Source of the DNA: Aquimarina sp. BL5
Lineage (GTDB): Bacteria; Bacteroidota; Bacteroidia; Flavobacteriales; Flavobacteriaceae
NCBI RefSeq assembly: GCF_003443675.1
Contig: NZ_CP031963.1
Coordinates: 558,001-622,000, forward strand
DNA length: 64,000 bases
Direction of reading: 5' to 3'
The position numbers were made by a program, and so were the translations under genes. The stretch's first letter is position 1; the number at the start of each line of letters is the position of its first letter. Below the pieces are notes generated by a model. That model had not been told where the DNA came from. It was given only the letters and a program-made list of their open reading frames with translations, and made no database searches. Below are positions 52,217 through 61,294 of the stretch, piece by piece.

Positions 52217-53346
52217 CTCAATATATTTTTAATTACCGATACAATTCTAAATAAATCTTCTTTTTCAAGATTAGACCCGCTGGGTAAGCAAAGTCCTCGA
52301 TCAAATAGGTCGTCAGAAATTCCATTGAGGTAAGCATCACAATCTGCAAAAACAGGTTGACGATGCATGGGTTTCCATAGTGGTCGTGATTCTATGTTTT
52401 CTTCTGCCAATGCTAACCTTAAACCTTCTCTTAATTCATAAGATGTGGTCTCTATACAAGTAAGCCATCTGTTAGAATGAAAACCTGTTGGCTCTTCCAA
52501 AAATTTAATTTCAGCAGAGCTAATTAAATTATTTTTATAAAAATCAAAGTTATTTCTTCTGTTATTTACATGCTTATCTAAAACTTCCATCTGCCCTCTT
52601 CCTATTCCGGCAATGATATTACTCATTCGATAATTATGTCCGATTTCAGTGTGCTCATAATGTGGCGCATTATCTCTAGCTTGAGTAGCAAGAAAAATAG
52701 CTTTTTCCTTATACTCAGGATTTTTAGCAACTAATGCTCCTCCACCAGAAGTAGTGATAATTTTATTTCCATTAAAAGAAAGTATAGCAATATCTCCGAA
52801 AGTTCCACACTTAACACCGTGATAAGAACTACCTAATGATTCTGCACTATCTTCTAAAACAGGAATTTTATATTCTGAAGCTATTTTGTGTATCGCATCT
52901 ACATTATATGGCATACCATATAAATGTACAGCGATAATAGCCTTAGGTTTCTTGCCCTTGGCTATCCTATCTTTAATAGCTAATTCTAATTGTTCTGGAC
53001 AGATATTCCAGGTTTCCAATTCGCTATCAATAAATATTGGTTTTGCTCCTAAATAAACAATAGGATTGGCAGAAGCAGCAAATGTCATACTCTGACATAA
53101 TACTTCATCTCCCCGCGAAACACCTAAAAGTTTAAGTCCTAAGTGTAACGCTGCGGTACCAGAACTTAAAGCAGCAACAAAATTGTTACTCCCTAGATAA
53201 TTCTCGATATCCTTCTCAAAACCATCAACATTTGGCCCTAATGGTGCAACCCAATTAGTGTCAAAAGCTTCTTTAACATAGCTTTGCTCCGTCCCCCCCA
53301 TATGTGGTGAAGAAAGCCATATTCTCTTGGATTTTACTGCATTCAT
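52213..53346 (-). CDS. DegT/DnrJ/EryC1/StrS-type sugar aminotransferase (PglE-like)
   Basis: 377 residues. PLP lysine is Lys195 (SFNGNKIITTSGGG), and the HLYGMP and EDSAESLGSSY segments are typical. The start RIWLSSPHMGGTEQSYVKEAFDTNWVAPLG in outline is the LegC/PglE/PseC-like subgroup. It should aminate the C4 ketone made by the neighbouring dehydratase, giving UDP-4-amino-4,6-dideoxy-GlcNAc or an isomer. It overlaps the dehydratase by 4 bp and is the first gene of the minus-strand export operon, with a 957-bp gene-free region upstream. Confidence 0.92.
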   Translation of the reverse strand: MNAVKSKRIWLSSPHMGGTEQSYVKEAFDTNWVAPLGPNVDGFEKDIENYLGSNNFVAALSSGTAALHLGLKLLGVSRGDEVLCQSMTFAASANPIVYLGAKPIFIDSELETWNICPEQLELAIKDRIAKGKKPKAIIAVHLYGMPYNVDAIHKIASEYKIPVLEDSAESLGSSYHGVKCGTFGDIAILSFNGNKIITTSGGGALVAKNPEYKEKAIFLATQARDNAPHYEHTEIGHNYRMSNIIAGIGRGQMEVLDKHVNNRRNNFDFYKNNLISSAEIKFLEEPTGFHSNRWLTCIETTSYELREGLRLALAEENIESRPLWKPMHRQPVFADCDAYLNGISDDLFDRGLCLPSGSNLEKEDLFRIVSVIKNILR

Positions 53347-53391
53347 AATTTTTCCCCATTAATTAATGAACAATACTTTATCCTCAATAAC

Positions 53392-53409
53392 TATAACACA
53401 ACTGTTATA
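53392..53409. promoter_or_regulatory. Palindrome TATAACA-CAAC-TGTTATA
   Basis: Perfect 7-bp arms around CAAC, about 46 bases before the start of the aminotransferase gene, a typical operator location. Confidence 0.5.
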
Positions 53410-53621
53410 ATTGCCGACTCTTTTTCATGACAATCTAATAAAATGTAAGGAAGAAGGGGGTAGTACTTCCAAAAATTGTATTTTTCTCTTACTTGCTTTA
53501 ACCGACGCTAAAATAGTTTAGTTCCATGTAATATCATCAGAAAAACTAACTTTTTAGATGGAATACTTAAAAAAGGCGTTTAAGAGCATAAGTACTTCGT
53601 TATAAACCACCAAACGAGGGG

Positions 53622-53640
53622 TTTACCGTAAGAAAAGTAC
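53622..53640. promoter_or_regulatory. Motif shared with the OmpA-like promoter region
   Basis: TTTACCGTAAGAAAAGTAC, 17 of 19 bases identical to 33672-33690. Both copies lie in long intergenic regions upstream of envelope genes. Confidence 0.45.
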
Positions 53641-53790
53641 TATGTAATTTGACTACTAATACAAGTAAAAACCTACAAAAACAACACTTTTGTTTAATCA
53701 ATTACGCTGAAACGATTATTTTTAACGTTTTTTAACTAAATTTTGCAAAAGATGTTAACGTAATTTCCTACTTAACTCAACCTCTTAAAC

Positions 53791-53820
53791 AATACTGTAA
53801 TAATACTGTAATAATACTGG
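53791..53820. repeat. 11-bp tandem repeat, about 2.7 copies
   Basis: AATACTGTAAT repeated at 53791-53801 and 53802-53812, then AATACTGG. The period equals one helical turn. Confidence 0.6.
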
Positions 53821-54303
53821 TTAAATTTGATAAAATAAGCAGTGAATAACCTGTTTCTGAATAGGGTTTTTTCCCTTCTTTATAAAAAAATAAATTGTAA
53901 TTTTCTATTCTTATACCTTACTATTTTAAATTATGTCATTGATAAATTAATCATTCTTATTATAATACAAAAATAATCAAGCTTATAAAGTAACCAATAG
54001 AAATTATCAAAAAAAGAATACATAAAAAAGGTAATCCACCTAATATTTCGATAAACTACACACAATCCATTTTTTTATAGCACCTTTAAGAAGTAATAAA
54101 CCATTGCTAATTCTTTTTATTAAGGATAGTACTTTTTACTATTTTTAAATCTATATAATTATGTTTCTTTGTAAAAACTGACTATAATCCTTGATTTATT
54201 AAATTAAATAAACAAAATTTACGTGCTTCAAAAAAATAAAGGGATTATCTAATGGTAATTCTAGTTTTAATAACCTCCTCGAATCTTATATTATTGATTT
54301 TGC

Positions 54304-55755
54304 ATGTTATTTAATTCATTAGACTTTTTCATTTTTTTACCAATAGTTTTTATTGTGTACTGGTTATTATTCAATAAAAATTTAAGGCTTCAGAATATTT
54401 TTGTCTTGGGTGCTAGTTATTTATTCTATGGAATGTGGGATTGGCGTTTCCTATTTCTTATTCTAGCAAGTACTACGGTTGATTATTACATTGGTCAATA
54501 TATCTATAGCAGTGACTCTAATAAACAAAGAAAGAGATGGTTATGGGTTAGTATAATTTTTAATATTGGTTTATTAGGCTTTTTTAAATATTATAATTTC
54601 TTTATAGATTCTTGGGTTGATCTTATTGATATTTTTGGCTATACACCTCAAAGCTCTTGGACATTGCAAATTATACTTCCTGTTGGAATATCATTTTACA
54701 CATTTCAGACCATGTCTTATTCATTAGATATCTATTATAAAAGACTTACTCCTACTAAGGATTTTATCTCTTTTGCAACATTTGTTGGTTTTTTTCCTCA
54801 ATTAGTTGCGGGTCCGATTGAGAGAGCTTCCAATTTGCTTTCCCAAATTACAACGAGAAGAGTTTTTAATTATAAGCAATGTACAGATGGTCTAAAACTA
54901 ATTATATGGGGATTGTTCAAGAAAGTAGTGATTGCAGATTCAATTGCACCTATAGTGGATGATATTTTTGCTAATTATACCAACTACCCTGCTTCTACTC
55001 TTATACTAGGTGTTACATTATTTAGTTTTCAGGTATATGGAGATTTTAGCGGTTATTCTGATATCGCGATTGGTACTGCCAAGTTGTTTGGAATAGAACT
55101 AATGTCTAACTTTAAATTTCCAAGTTTTTCCAGAAATGTTGCTGAATACTGGCAAAGATGGCATGTATCATTATCAACCTGGTTTAGACATTATGTATAT
55201 ATTCCTCTTGGTGGAAGCCGAGTTAGTAAACTAAAATCAATAAGAAATATTTGTATTATCTTTTTGGTAAGCGGCTTTTGGCATGGTGCAAATTGGACTT
55301 TTATCGCTTGGGGAGCAATTCATGCACTTCTATATATTCCAGTTTTTCTGATGGGGCGTAATCGGATTTATATGAATAATGTAGTGGCGGAAAATAGTTG
55401 GTTTCCATCTATTAGAGAGATATTACAAATACTACTTACCTTTTCATTAGTAACATTTTCTAGAGTGTTTTTTAGATCAGAATCCATCACTGACGCTTTT
55501 GGTTTTTTAAAACAGATATATAATAATTTTAGTTTTGAAATATACGAACACCCTTTAGGTTATCGTATGATTGACTATTTTATATTACTAGGACTTTTTA
55601 TTCTTTACGAATTTAGCATTAGAAGAGATGAGCGATCTCCTTTTAAATTTAAATCAAGGATAGTAAGATTTGTAGCCTATACTTTAGTAATTTTAGGTAT
55701 GCTCCTTTTCTTTGACGATAATATTGATAGATCTTTTATATATTTCCAATTTTAG
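54304..55755 (+). CDS. MBOAT-family O-acyltransferase (AlgI-like)
   Basis: 483 residues and about 11 membrane helices. The invariant residues of AlgI/DltB-type enzymes are present: His287 in EYWQRWHVSL and His327 in GFWHGANWTF, and VGFFPQLVAGPIERA is the conserved mid-region. It should pass acetyl or another acyl group across the inner membrane to a partner. The next gene, 4 nt on, encodes an SGNH-like protein that fits this partner role. The pair is convergent with the FemAB-like genes and embedded in the polysaccharide locus. Confidence 0.93.
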   Translation: MLFNSLDFFIFLPIVFIVYWLLFNKNLRLQNIFVLGASYLFYGMWDWRFLFLILASTTVDYYIGQYIYSSDSNKQRKRWLWVSIIFNIGLLGFFKYYNFFIDSWVDLIDIFGYTPQSSWTLQIILPVGISFYTFQTMSYSLDIYYKRLTPTKDFISFATFVGFFPQLVAGPIERASNLLSQITTRRVFNYKQCTDGLKLIIWGLFKKVVIADSIAPIVDDIFANYTNYPASTLILGVTLFSFQVYGDFSGYSDIAIGTAKLFGIELMSNFKFPSFSRNVAEYWQRWHVSLSTWFRHYVYIPLGGSRVSKLKSIRNICIIFLVSGFWHGANWTFIAWGAIHALLYIPVFLMGRNRIYMNNVVAENSWFPSIREILQILLTFSLVTFSRVFFRSESITDAFGFLKQIYNNFSFEIYEHPLGYRMIDYFILLGLFILYEFSIRRDERSPFKFKSRIVRFVAYTLVILGMLLFFDDNIDRSFIYFQF

Positions 55756-55759
55756 TTAA

Positions 55760-56731
55760 ATGAAAAAACTTATTCTAAAAAGCGCTTTGTATGTTTTTCT
55801 AATACTCATTGGACTAGAAGTATTAGTAAGAGTTTTTCATTTAGGAAAAGATACACCAACTAGAATTCTAGATGAAAACAAAGTAGAGAAATGGATGCCT
55901 AATCAGAATGGTTTTTCTGTAACAGGAAATAGAAGACAGAATTTCTCTGAATATCATATTAACAACTCAGGATATAACTCTCACCGAGAATTTACACCTA
56001 CTAAAGATAATATCGAAGTTGCTCTTGTAGGAGATTCATTTATTGAAGGATTTCATCAAAATTATTATAATTCTATTGGTAAAAAAGTTGAAAAATCTAT
56101 CCCAGAAATTGAAGTATATGAATATGGATATGCAGGCTATGATTTTGCAGATCAACTACACCTAATTTATGCTTACAAGGAACAATTTGACGCAATTGAT
56201 CATATCATTCTTGGAATAAAATTCTCTAATGATCTAACCAGAGGAGAATATAAAGTGATTACTGGCAGACTGGCACTGGAATCTCCTATAAATAAACTGC
56301 TTAAAAAAAGTAAACTACTTGTTTATTGCAAAAGCATCGGTATTTTGGACCCTCCACAAAGATTATTCTATAGACTAATGAATATACTAAACTCTGCTCC
56401 TAAAAAACAACAGGCAAGCGACGAGGAAATATTACGTATTAAGAAAGAAAAAGAAAATATTTATTTAGCTAATTTTAAAAGTCTTGTAGATAAATACGGA
56501 TACAATAGAAATCGTTTTACTCTTCTTTTAGATTCCAGAATTACCAGTGAAATTTTCATGTCCTATTTAGAAGAAAATGATTATACCTATATTGATTTTT
56601 CAGAATATTTTGAAGAAAGTGATCACGCTACCACTTTGATTTATGATAGACATTGGAACAATCACGGTCGAGATCTTATTGCTCAAGCTATAAGTGAATA
56701 TCTTAAGAAAAAAGAACTGACAAAAGAGTAA
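55760..56731 (+). CDS. SGNH-like O-acetyltransferase/esterase partner of the MBOAT protein
   Basis: 323 residues with an N-terminal signal/anchor helix (YVFLILIGLEVLVRVF). The GDS motif is present (VALVGDSFIEG, Ser93), and the distal Asp296-x-His298 in YDRHWNNHG completes an SGNH/AlgX-type active site. With the preceding MBOAT gene it forms an AlgI/AlgJ-like or PatA/PatB-like pair that O-acylates a polysaccharide in the periplasm. It ends directly against the stop of the convergent FemAB-like gene. Confidence 0.8.
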   Translation: MKKLILKSALYVFLILIGLEVLVRVFHLGKDTPTRILDENKVEKWMPNQNGFSVTGNRRQNFSEYHINNSGYNSHREFTPTKDNIEVALVGDSFIEGFHQNYYNSIGKKVEKSIPEIEVYEYGYAGYDFADQLHLIYAYKEQFDAIDHIILGIKFSNDLTRGEYKVITGRLALESPINKLLKKSKLLVYCKSIGILDPPQRLFYRLMNILNSAPKKQQASDEEILRIKKEKENIYLANFKSLVDKYGYNRNRFTLLLDSRITSEIFMSYLEENDYTYIDFSEYFEESDHATTLIYDRHWNNHGRDLIAQAISEYLKKKELTKE

Positions 56732-57889
56732 TTACTTTATCAATGTAACTTTCTGCATCTTTGATTTTCCAACAATTAAATACGTTTTTTCGTTTTTATC
56801 AACTTCTAACACACTAACATTTTTAACATTATCAATGCTTGTATATAGAAAATCAAATACTATTCCTCTAAGTCCTCTATACTCTTCCCTATTATAGTCT
56901 ATCGCTGGCAATCCTTTATCGTAAGACACTTCCTCAACCGGAGATACTTTATATTTTTCGGCAACAACAATAGATTGTGTCTTTCGTTTTCCTTTGTATT
57001 TTTTATAGCGGACATAGGCTACTTTAAAAACGAACTCTTTTAATTTTACTTTTAGATACTCTATACTTCCTTTAAAAAAACCTACAATTGATTTTTTTGG
57101 ATATATGATTTGATGTTCAAAATTATATATATGATTACACCACTCTCTCTTATAACTTAGATCCCCCATTCCCATCTCATAGGATTTATGATCGTTCTCT
57201 ATGAGCCAATCTAATTTTTTATAAATCTCTACACTACCTAAACTAAACTTAGAATAATCAATATCATATGATGAAATTGAACTAAATAATCTATTCTGAA
57301 AATGATGGTTTAAGGAAACTATAATAGGTTGATTATTCTCAAAAGCCACAAACATTGACGCCTTTTTTTCATTAATCAAAGAAAAATACATTTGTTTATA
57401 ATGATCCCATCTCAACAGGCTCTGACTTACATCATTGCGCTGTTCAAATCTTCTGATTAGCATTTTTTCCAAACAATTCATTAAGAACTCATAATCCTCC
57501 TCCTCTATGGCTCCATAGTATGTTTTATATGAAATGTCAAAACATGATTCTAATCGTTTTATTCTTCTTCTAATTCCTTTAGCATTACTTCTAAAACGAT
57601 GCTTGATATAAGCATCAGCACTTGTGAAACCATCAAGAAAAATAGCATAACCTTTAAAAAATTGTTCTATTTTCTTTATAACAAAATTGTTACTATTAAT
57701 AGTTGGTTTTAAATAATCTGGAATAAAAAAAACAGAATACACTTTATCTGGATTTTCTACCAAACCACTATCATAATTAGGATTGATTATCCCTTTCTCA
57801 TTTTCTGATGATCGTACTTCTGAGAATAGTTTTGGAATTGAACATTTTTCAAAAAGCTCGAAAAAATAATCTATATGTTCTTTTTTCAT
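56732..57889 (-). CDS. FemAB/GNAT-fold acyltransferase 1 (BioF2-like domain)
   Basis: 385 residues. The core has the BioF2-like/FemAB pattern: RFRSNAKGIRRRIKRLE (a basic segment), SMFVAFENNQPIIVSLNHHF, YEMGMGDLSYKREWCN. FemAB-like enzymes transfer aminoacyl or acyl groups to amines; outside Gram-positives they often modify sugars or peptides. It starts inside the stop codon of the second FemAB-like gene (ATGA overlap), so the two are made together. Position in a polysaccharide locus with an acyl carrier protein suggests acylation of an amino sugar. Confidence 0.75.
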   Translation of the reverse strand: MKKEHIDYFFELFEKCSIPKLFSEVRSSENEKGIINPNYDSGLVENPDKVYSVFFIPDYLKPTINSNNFVIKKIEQFFKGYAIFLDGFTSADAYIKHRFRSNAKGIRRRIKRLESCFDISYKTYYGAIEEEDYEFLMNCLEKMLIRRFEQRNDVSQSLLRWDHYKQMYFSLINEKKASMFVAFENNQPIIVSLNHHFQNRLFSSISSYDIDYSKFSLGSVEIYKKLDWLIENDHKSYEMGMGDLSYKREWCNHIYNFEHQIIYPKKSIVGFFKGSIEYLKVKLKEFVFKVAYVRYKKYKGKRKTQSIVVAEKYKVSPVEEVSYDKGLPAIDYNREEYRGLRGIVFDFLYTSIDNVKNVSVLEVDKNEKTYLIVGKSKMQKVTLIK

Positions 57890-58977
57890 CTATTGTTCAA
57901 TCTATAAAATGGGAAGAAATAATTTTTTAGATCTTCTTTCTTGATATTTGTAAACTCTTTATCCGAAGCCAAGCATAATTCATTGTATACTTTTTCATTT
58001 ACTATTTTTCTTCCTGTACAAAACATTACATCATCATCCTTAGGAAATAATGATTTTTTGTTTTTATACAGTCCATCTCCATCCTTCATTCCTCCTCCAA
58101 GAACGTAATATTTCTTTTCATTCAGTACTGCCCATTCAATAACTTTTACTCGTAAAAAGTCATTTGGTCGATAACTAAAATACTCTGCATTAGTACCTCC
58201 TAAAAAGGCAAAAATTATATCTTTATAATTAATGATAAGCTCTACCGAAATAGGTATATCTTCATAATAAACAATAACAATAGAAAAGTTATCCAAATTA
58301 GATAATATGAGATCTTCAAAATAAGTCTCAGAGAAAAAGTAAATACTATCCGCTTTATTTCGTGTCATGGTATCTACATAGATATCATGAAAGATTTTAA
58401 TAATATCTTTAGTGATCTGATCTTTATGAAAAACCTTAAAATCCAAATCATAATTTATGGCTTTTCTAAAATTATTTCTCACTTTAGGAAGAAACGCATT
58501 CCACTGATCTTCAAAATTCTCTAATAAATGACCTTTTACATTAGAAAGTGTTTTTATCAACGAACCTGAATAATTTTCGTGATTCTCATCAAGACTAAAA
58601 CGAACAAACTCAGTTATAACACTGTTTTCTTTATACCAAATATCTACATGATTCCAAAATTGGGCAAGATCTTCTGACGAAACATTATCATTAAATAATG
58701 GTCCGCTATATCCATATGGACTGATCACATCATTATAAGGATATTCCTTTTCATGTATTTTTATCTTCCTTAAAACAAAAGGCATCAATATGATAGGTAC
58801 ATCATTCTTTTCAAACAAAAAGCATCTCAATTCATCAGAATCTTTTTCTGAATGACGTAAATGCTCTATTGAATAATACACATTATTATTCCATTCTTTT
58901 TTAAGAAGTGATTTATATTTCACAACTTCCGAACTGTCATCAAGATCTTTTATTAATATTTTGTAATTTTTGTTCAA
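57886..58977 (-). CDS. FemAB/GNAT-fold acyltransferase 2
   Basis: 363 residues from a TTG start; no ATG fits. Characteristic segments: VRNNFRKAINYDLDFKVFHKDQ, IVIVYYEDIPISVELIINYKDIIFAFLGGTN in outline, and YYVLGGGMKDGDGLYKNKKSLFP, the last being typical of FemAB-like proteins in polysaccharide loci. It overlaps the first FemAB-like gene by 4 bp and follows the FAD-binding gene by 46 nt. The pair may act on one acceptor in two steps or as a heterodimer. Confidence 0.8.
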   Translation of the reverse strand: MNKNYKILIKDLDDSSEVVKYKSLLKKEWNNNVYYSIEHLRHSEKDSDELRCFLFEKNDVPIILMPFVLRKIKIHEKEYPYNDVISPYGYSGPLFNDNVSSEDLAQFWNHVDIWYKENSVITEFVRFSLDENHENYSGSLIKTLSNVKGHLLENFEDQWNAFLPKVRNNFRKAINYDLDFKVFHKDQITKDIIKIFHDIYVDTMTRNKADSIYFFSETYFEDLILSNLDNFSIVIVYYEDIPISVELIINYKDIIFAFLGGTNAEYFSYRPNDFLRVKVIEWAVLNEKKYYVLGGGMKDGDGLYKNKKSLFPKDDDVMFCTGRKIVNEKVYNELCLASDKEFTNIKKEDLKNYFFPFYRLNNR

Positions 58978-59023
58978 TGCTTAGGTGGTTTATTAGTAAT
59001 TCGTTTATAGGTCTATTCTTTTG

Positions 59024-60604
59024 CTATTCTTTCACTACTTTTTCATTAAAACAATTATATATTTTATCAGCAAGAACATTAGAAAGCCATATTATCCTTC
59101 CACAATGCTCTGCATGCCAAACAGCTTTTCCTTCAAAAATATTACCAGCTAACAATGGTCCTACAATATGTAAATTCGACGATGCTTCTAAAGATTCGTT
59201 CACTTCAAAACCAATCTTAGATTCATTAGGCACACATAATTTCTTTTCTATAGTTTTCTTTAATAATTGCGGAACATCAGATGCAGTTAAATTTGTACTC
59301 CCTATACAATTAAAAACTACTTGTACCGAATTTTCTGAAATTTTATTAGCTCCCGATTTGGTATCTAAGTACTCTAAAGAGTACATGTTATCTGAATTCT
59401 TTTTTATATCTACAAATCTCCCTGCAATATGATCAAAACGACTTTCTTCTTTTAAAACTTCTATTGTTTTAGAATAATGATACCCGGCACATCGTTGTCT
59501 TCTTCCTATATCATTACCATAAAGACAGGCAAATTTCTTAAGTTCTTCTCGATCTAGTTTTTTTAACAATGAACCAAAGGCTTGTGAAATAATATCTACA
59601 GTAGAAGCCGCACCTAAGTGAATCTCATCTGCTAAATCCAAGTCTTTATATGTAGCATCGGCAATTTGTTTTGCTGTTAAACTTTGATGATCAGCCAGGG
59701 CGAGTAAATTTTTTGGACAATATTTCTTTTTACCTTCCTCATCTACAATTGAGTCTGGTGATAATCCTTGAGTAGAAAGTAATGTAAACTTGTTGATTTT
59801 CGATTTAATATTTCCATTATCATTAAGCTTATAAAGCATTTCTAACCCACTAGCATTTGCACCAACGATTAAAGCGTTCAGCTTTTTTTCTGGTTTATCT
59901 TCTAAAAAAGTTTCCAGCTTTGCCAGTACTTCTTTTAAACAAGGCTTATAAGGATTATTAACAAAAAATAAATGGTCATCTGTAATTAAATCTTCTTTTT
60001 TCCATAAATGCATGGTAGGAAGCGAACCTAGAGAAAGAACAACTTTCTCTGAAATGATCTCTTGATCATTTCCAAGAGATAATGAATACATAGTATCAGA
60101 CCTATCTATATCAACCACTTCTGCATTGATAAAGTTTACAGTTATAGTATCTTTCTCTTCAGCTTCCTTAATATACTTCTTGGTTTTTTGATCAATATAA
60201 CAACCAAAAAAGCGACGAGGAATAAAGAGATCTTCCCATTCATTATTTTTAAGCTTATCCTCGTGCTTAGAAAGCCACTCCGCAGACAATACACCACCAT
60301 CAAGTCTAAATTCTTCTAATAACCATTCTTTATTTACATTAAGCCATTTAATAAACTTACTTAGTTCTGGCTCAGGTAAGAAATTCTTTAAAGATGTGAT
60401 TAAGAGAACCGAAAAACCGGATCTCACACCATAAGGTATTCCTGTATAAAACTCTGGGTATTTGTCTATAATAGTTATTGATATTTTCTTGCTTATTGAT
60501 TTGGTTTTTAATCGATCAAGAAAATGTAAAATAGTAAATGAAGATGAGATACCTGAACCTATAAAGGTGATATCTGTGTGGTTAGTTTTATTTTCAAAAT
60601 CCAT
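59024..60604 (-). CDS. FAD/NAD(P)-binding protein (NAD_binding_9-like)
   Basis: 526 residues. An N-terminal dinucleotide-binding loop is seen (TFIGSGISSSFTILHFLDRL), and a second near residue 245 (ALIVGANASGLEML). The layout resembles lysine/ornithine N-monooxygenases and the uncharacterised FAD-NAD(P)-binding family (PF13454 type). The likely role is oxidation or hydroxylation of a small molecule or of a carrier-bound acyl group. It lies 3 nt after the PglD-like gene and so is part of the decoration operon. Reaction not established. Confidence 0.75.
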   Translation of the reverse strand: MDFENKTNHTDITFIGSGISSSFTILHFLDRLKTKSISKKISITIIDKYPEFYTGIPYGVRSGFSVLLITSLKNFLPEPELSKFIKWLNVNKEWLLEEFRLDGGVLSAEWLSKHEDKLKNNEWEDLFIPRRFFGCYIDQKTKKYIKEAEEKDTITVNFINAEVVDIDRSDTMYSLSLGNDQEIISEKVVLSLGSLPTMHLWKKEDLITDDHLFFVNNPYKPCLKEVLAKLETFLEDKPEKKLNALIVGANASGLEMLYKLNDNGNIKSKINKFTLLSTQGLSPDSIVDEEGKKKYCPKNLLALADHQSLTAKQIADATYKDLDLADEIHLGAASTVDIISQAFGSLLKKLDREELKKFACLYGNDIGRRQRCAGYHYSKTIEVLKEESRFDHIAGRFVDIKKNSDNMYSLEYLDTKSGANKISENSVQVVFNCIGSTNLTASDVPQLLKKTIEKKLCVPNESKIGFEVNESLEASSNLHIVGPLLAGNIFEGKAVWHAEHCGRIIWLSNVLADKIYNCFNEKVVKE

Positions 60605-60607
60605 AAA

Positions 60608-61252
60608 CTATGGTTGTTTTGTTTTTATTACACGAGCTGGGTTACCAACTACGGTAGTATATTCTGGAACATCCTTAATAATTACTGTTCCTGCCCCTAT
60701 TAATGTTTCTTTTCCTATTTCTTTAATACCTGTCATTGCAGTAACGCCCATACCGATATAAGCATTTTTTCTAACATTGATTAAAGCTCCAATATTAACA
60801 CCAGAAGACATAAATACTCCATCTTCTAAAGTCACGTGATGAGCAATAGTGCTATCCATATTAATCATAATATAATTCCCAATGGTCGTATGTGGCATCA
60901 CAATATTACCTGCTAACATATAAACAGCTTCACCGATGGTTACATCTGGTGCTATGGACACCGTATGATGTAAAAAACCAGGAATACCATATCCTTCTTT
61001 TTTTAAAGTGGATAAATACTCTACTCTTACAGCATTCACTCCTATTGGACAATATACATCGTGAATTTTATTTTTAAATTCATCTAAAAACAAATCCTTA
61101 TACTTCCCTATAACAGGTATGTTAATTACTTCTTTACCTATAAGATCTGGATTATCATCAATAAAACCAATGATATTCACTCCTGCTTCTTTTAGATAAG
61201 AAGCATACACTTGACCTTGTGTTCCTGCACCAATTATTACAGCGTTTTTCAA
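60608..61252 (-). CDS. PglD/NeuD-like sugar N- or O-acyltransferase
   Basis: 214 residues from a TTG start. The N-terminal Rossmann-like domain (AVIIGAGTQGQVYASYLKEAG) binds the nucleotide sugar, and the C-terminal left-handed beta-helix is made of hexapeptide repeats (IGEAVYMLAGNIVMPHTTIGNYIMINMDSTI in outline). The catalytic-type His in TIAHHVTLEDGVF is in the normal place. PglD acetylates the C4 amine of UDP-4-amino-4,6-dideoxy-GlcNAc. Here it would follow the dehydratase and aminotransferase encoded at 50288-53346, although it lies in a separate operon. Confidence 0.88.
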   Translation of the reverse strand: MKNAVIIGAGTQGQVYASYLKEAGVNIIGFIDDNPDLIGKEVINIPVIGKYKDLFLDEFKNKIHDVYCPIGVNAVRVEYLSTLKKEGYGIPGFLHHTVSIAPDVTIGEAVYMLAGNIVMPHTTIGNYIMINMDSTIAHHVTLEDGVFMSSGVNIGALINVRKNAYIGMGVTAMTGIKEIGKETLIGAGTVIIKDVPEYTTVVGNPARVIKTKQP

Positions 61253-61294
61253 TTTAATATAATATAGTTTTTAGTGGTTTCTTGTTCAATCTAG

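Larger units (their letters stand above)
53347..54303. other. Divergent gene-free region upstream of polysaccharide genes, 957 bp
   Basis: No coding frame of note. It carries a palindrome (53392-53409), GGGGGTAGTACTTCC (53456-53470), TTTACCGTAAGAAAAGTAC (53622-53640; a relative of 33672-33690), four AGTACT hexamers, and an 11-bp tandem repeat (53791-53820). It looks like a large regulatory region for both divergent transcription units. Confidence 0.6.

Noticed and set aside
53791-53820. Tandem repeat as a CRISPR array
   Set aside because: Period 11 bp, no spacers, and no cas genes in the window.
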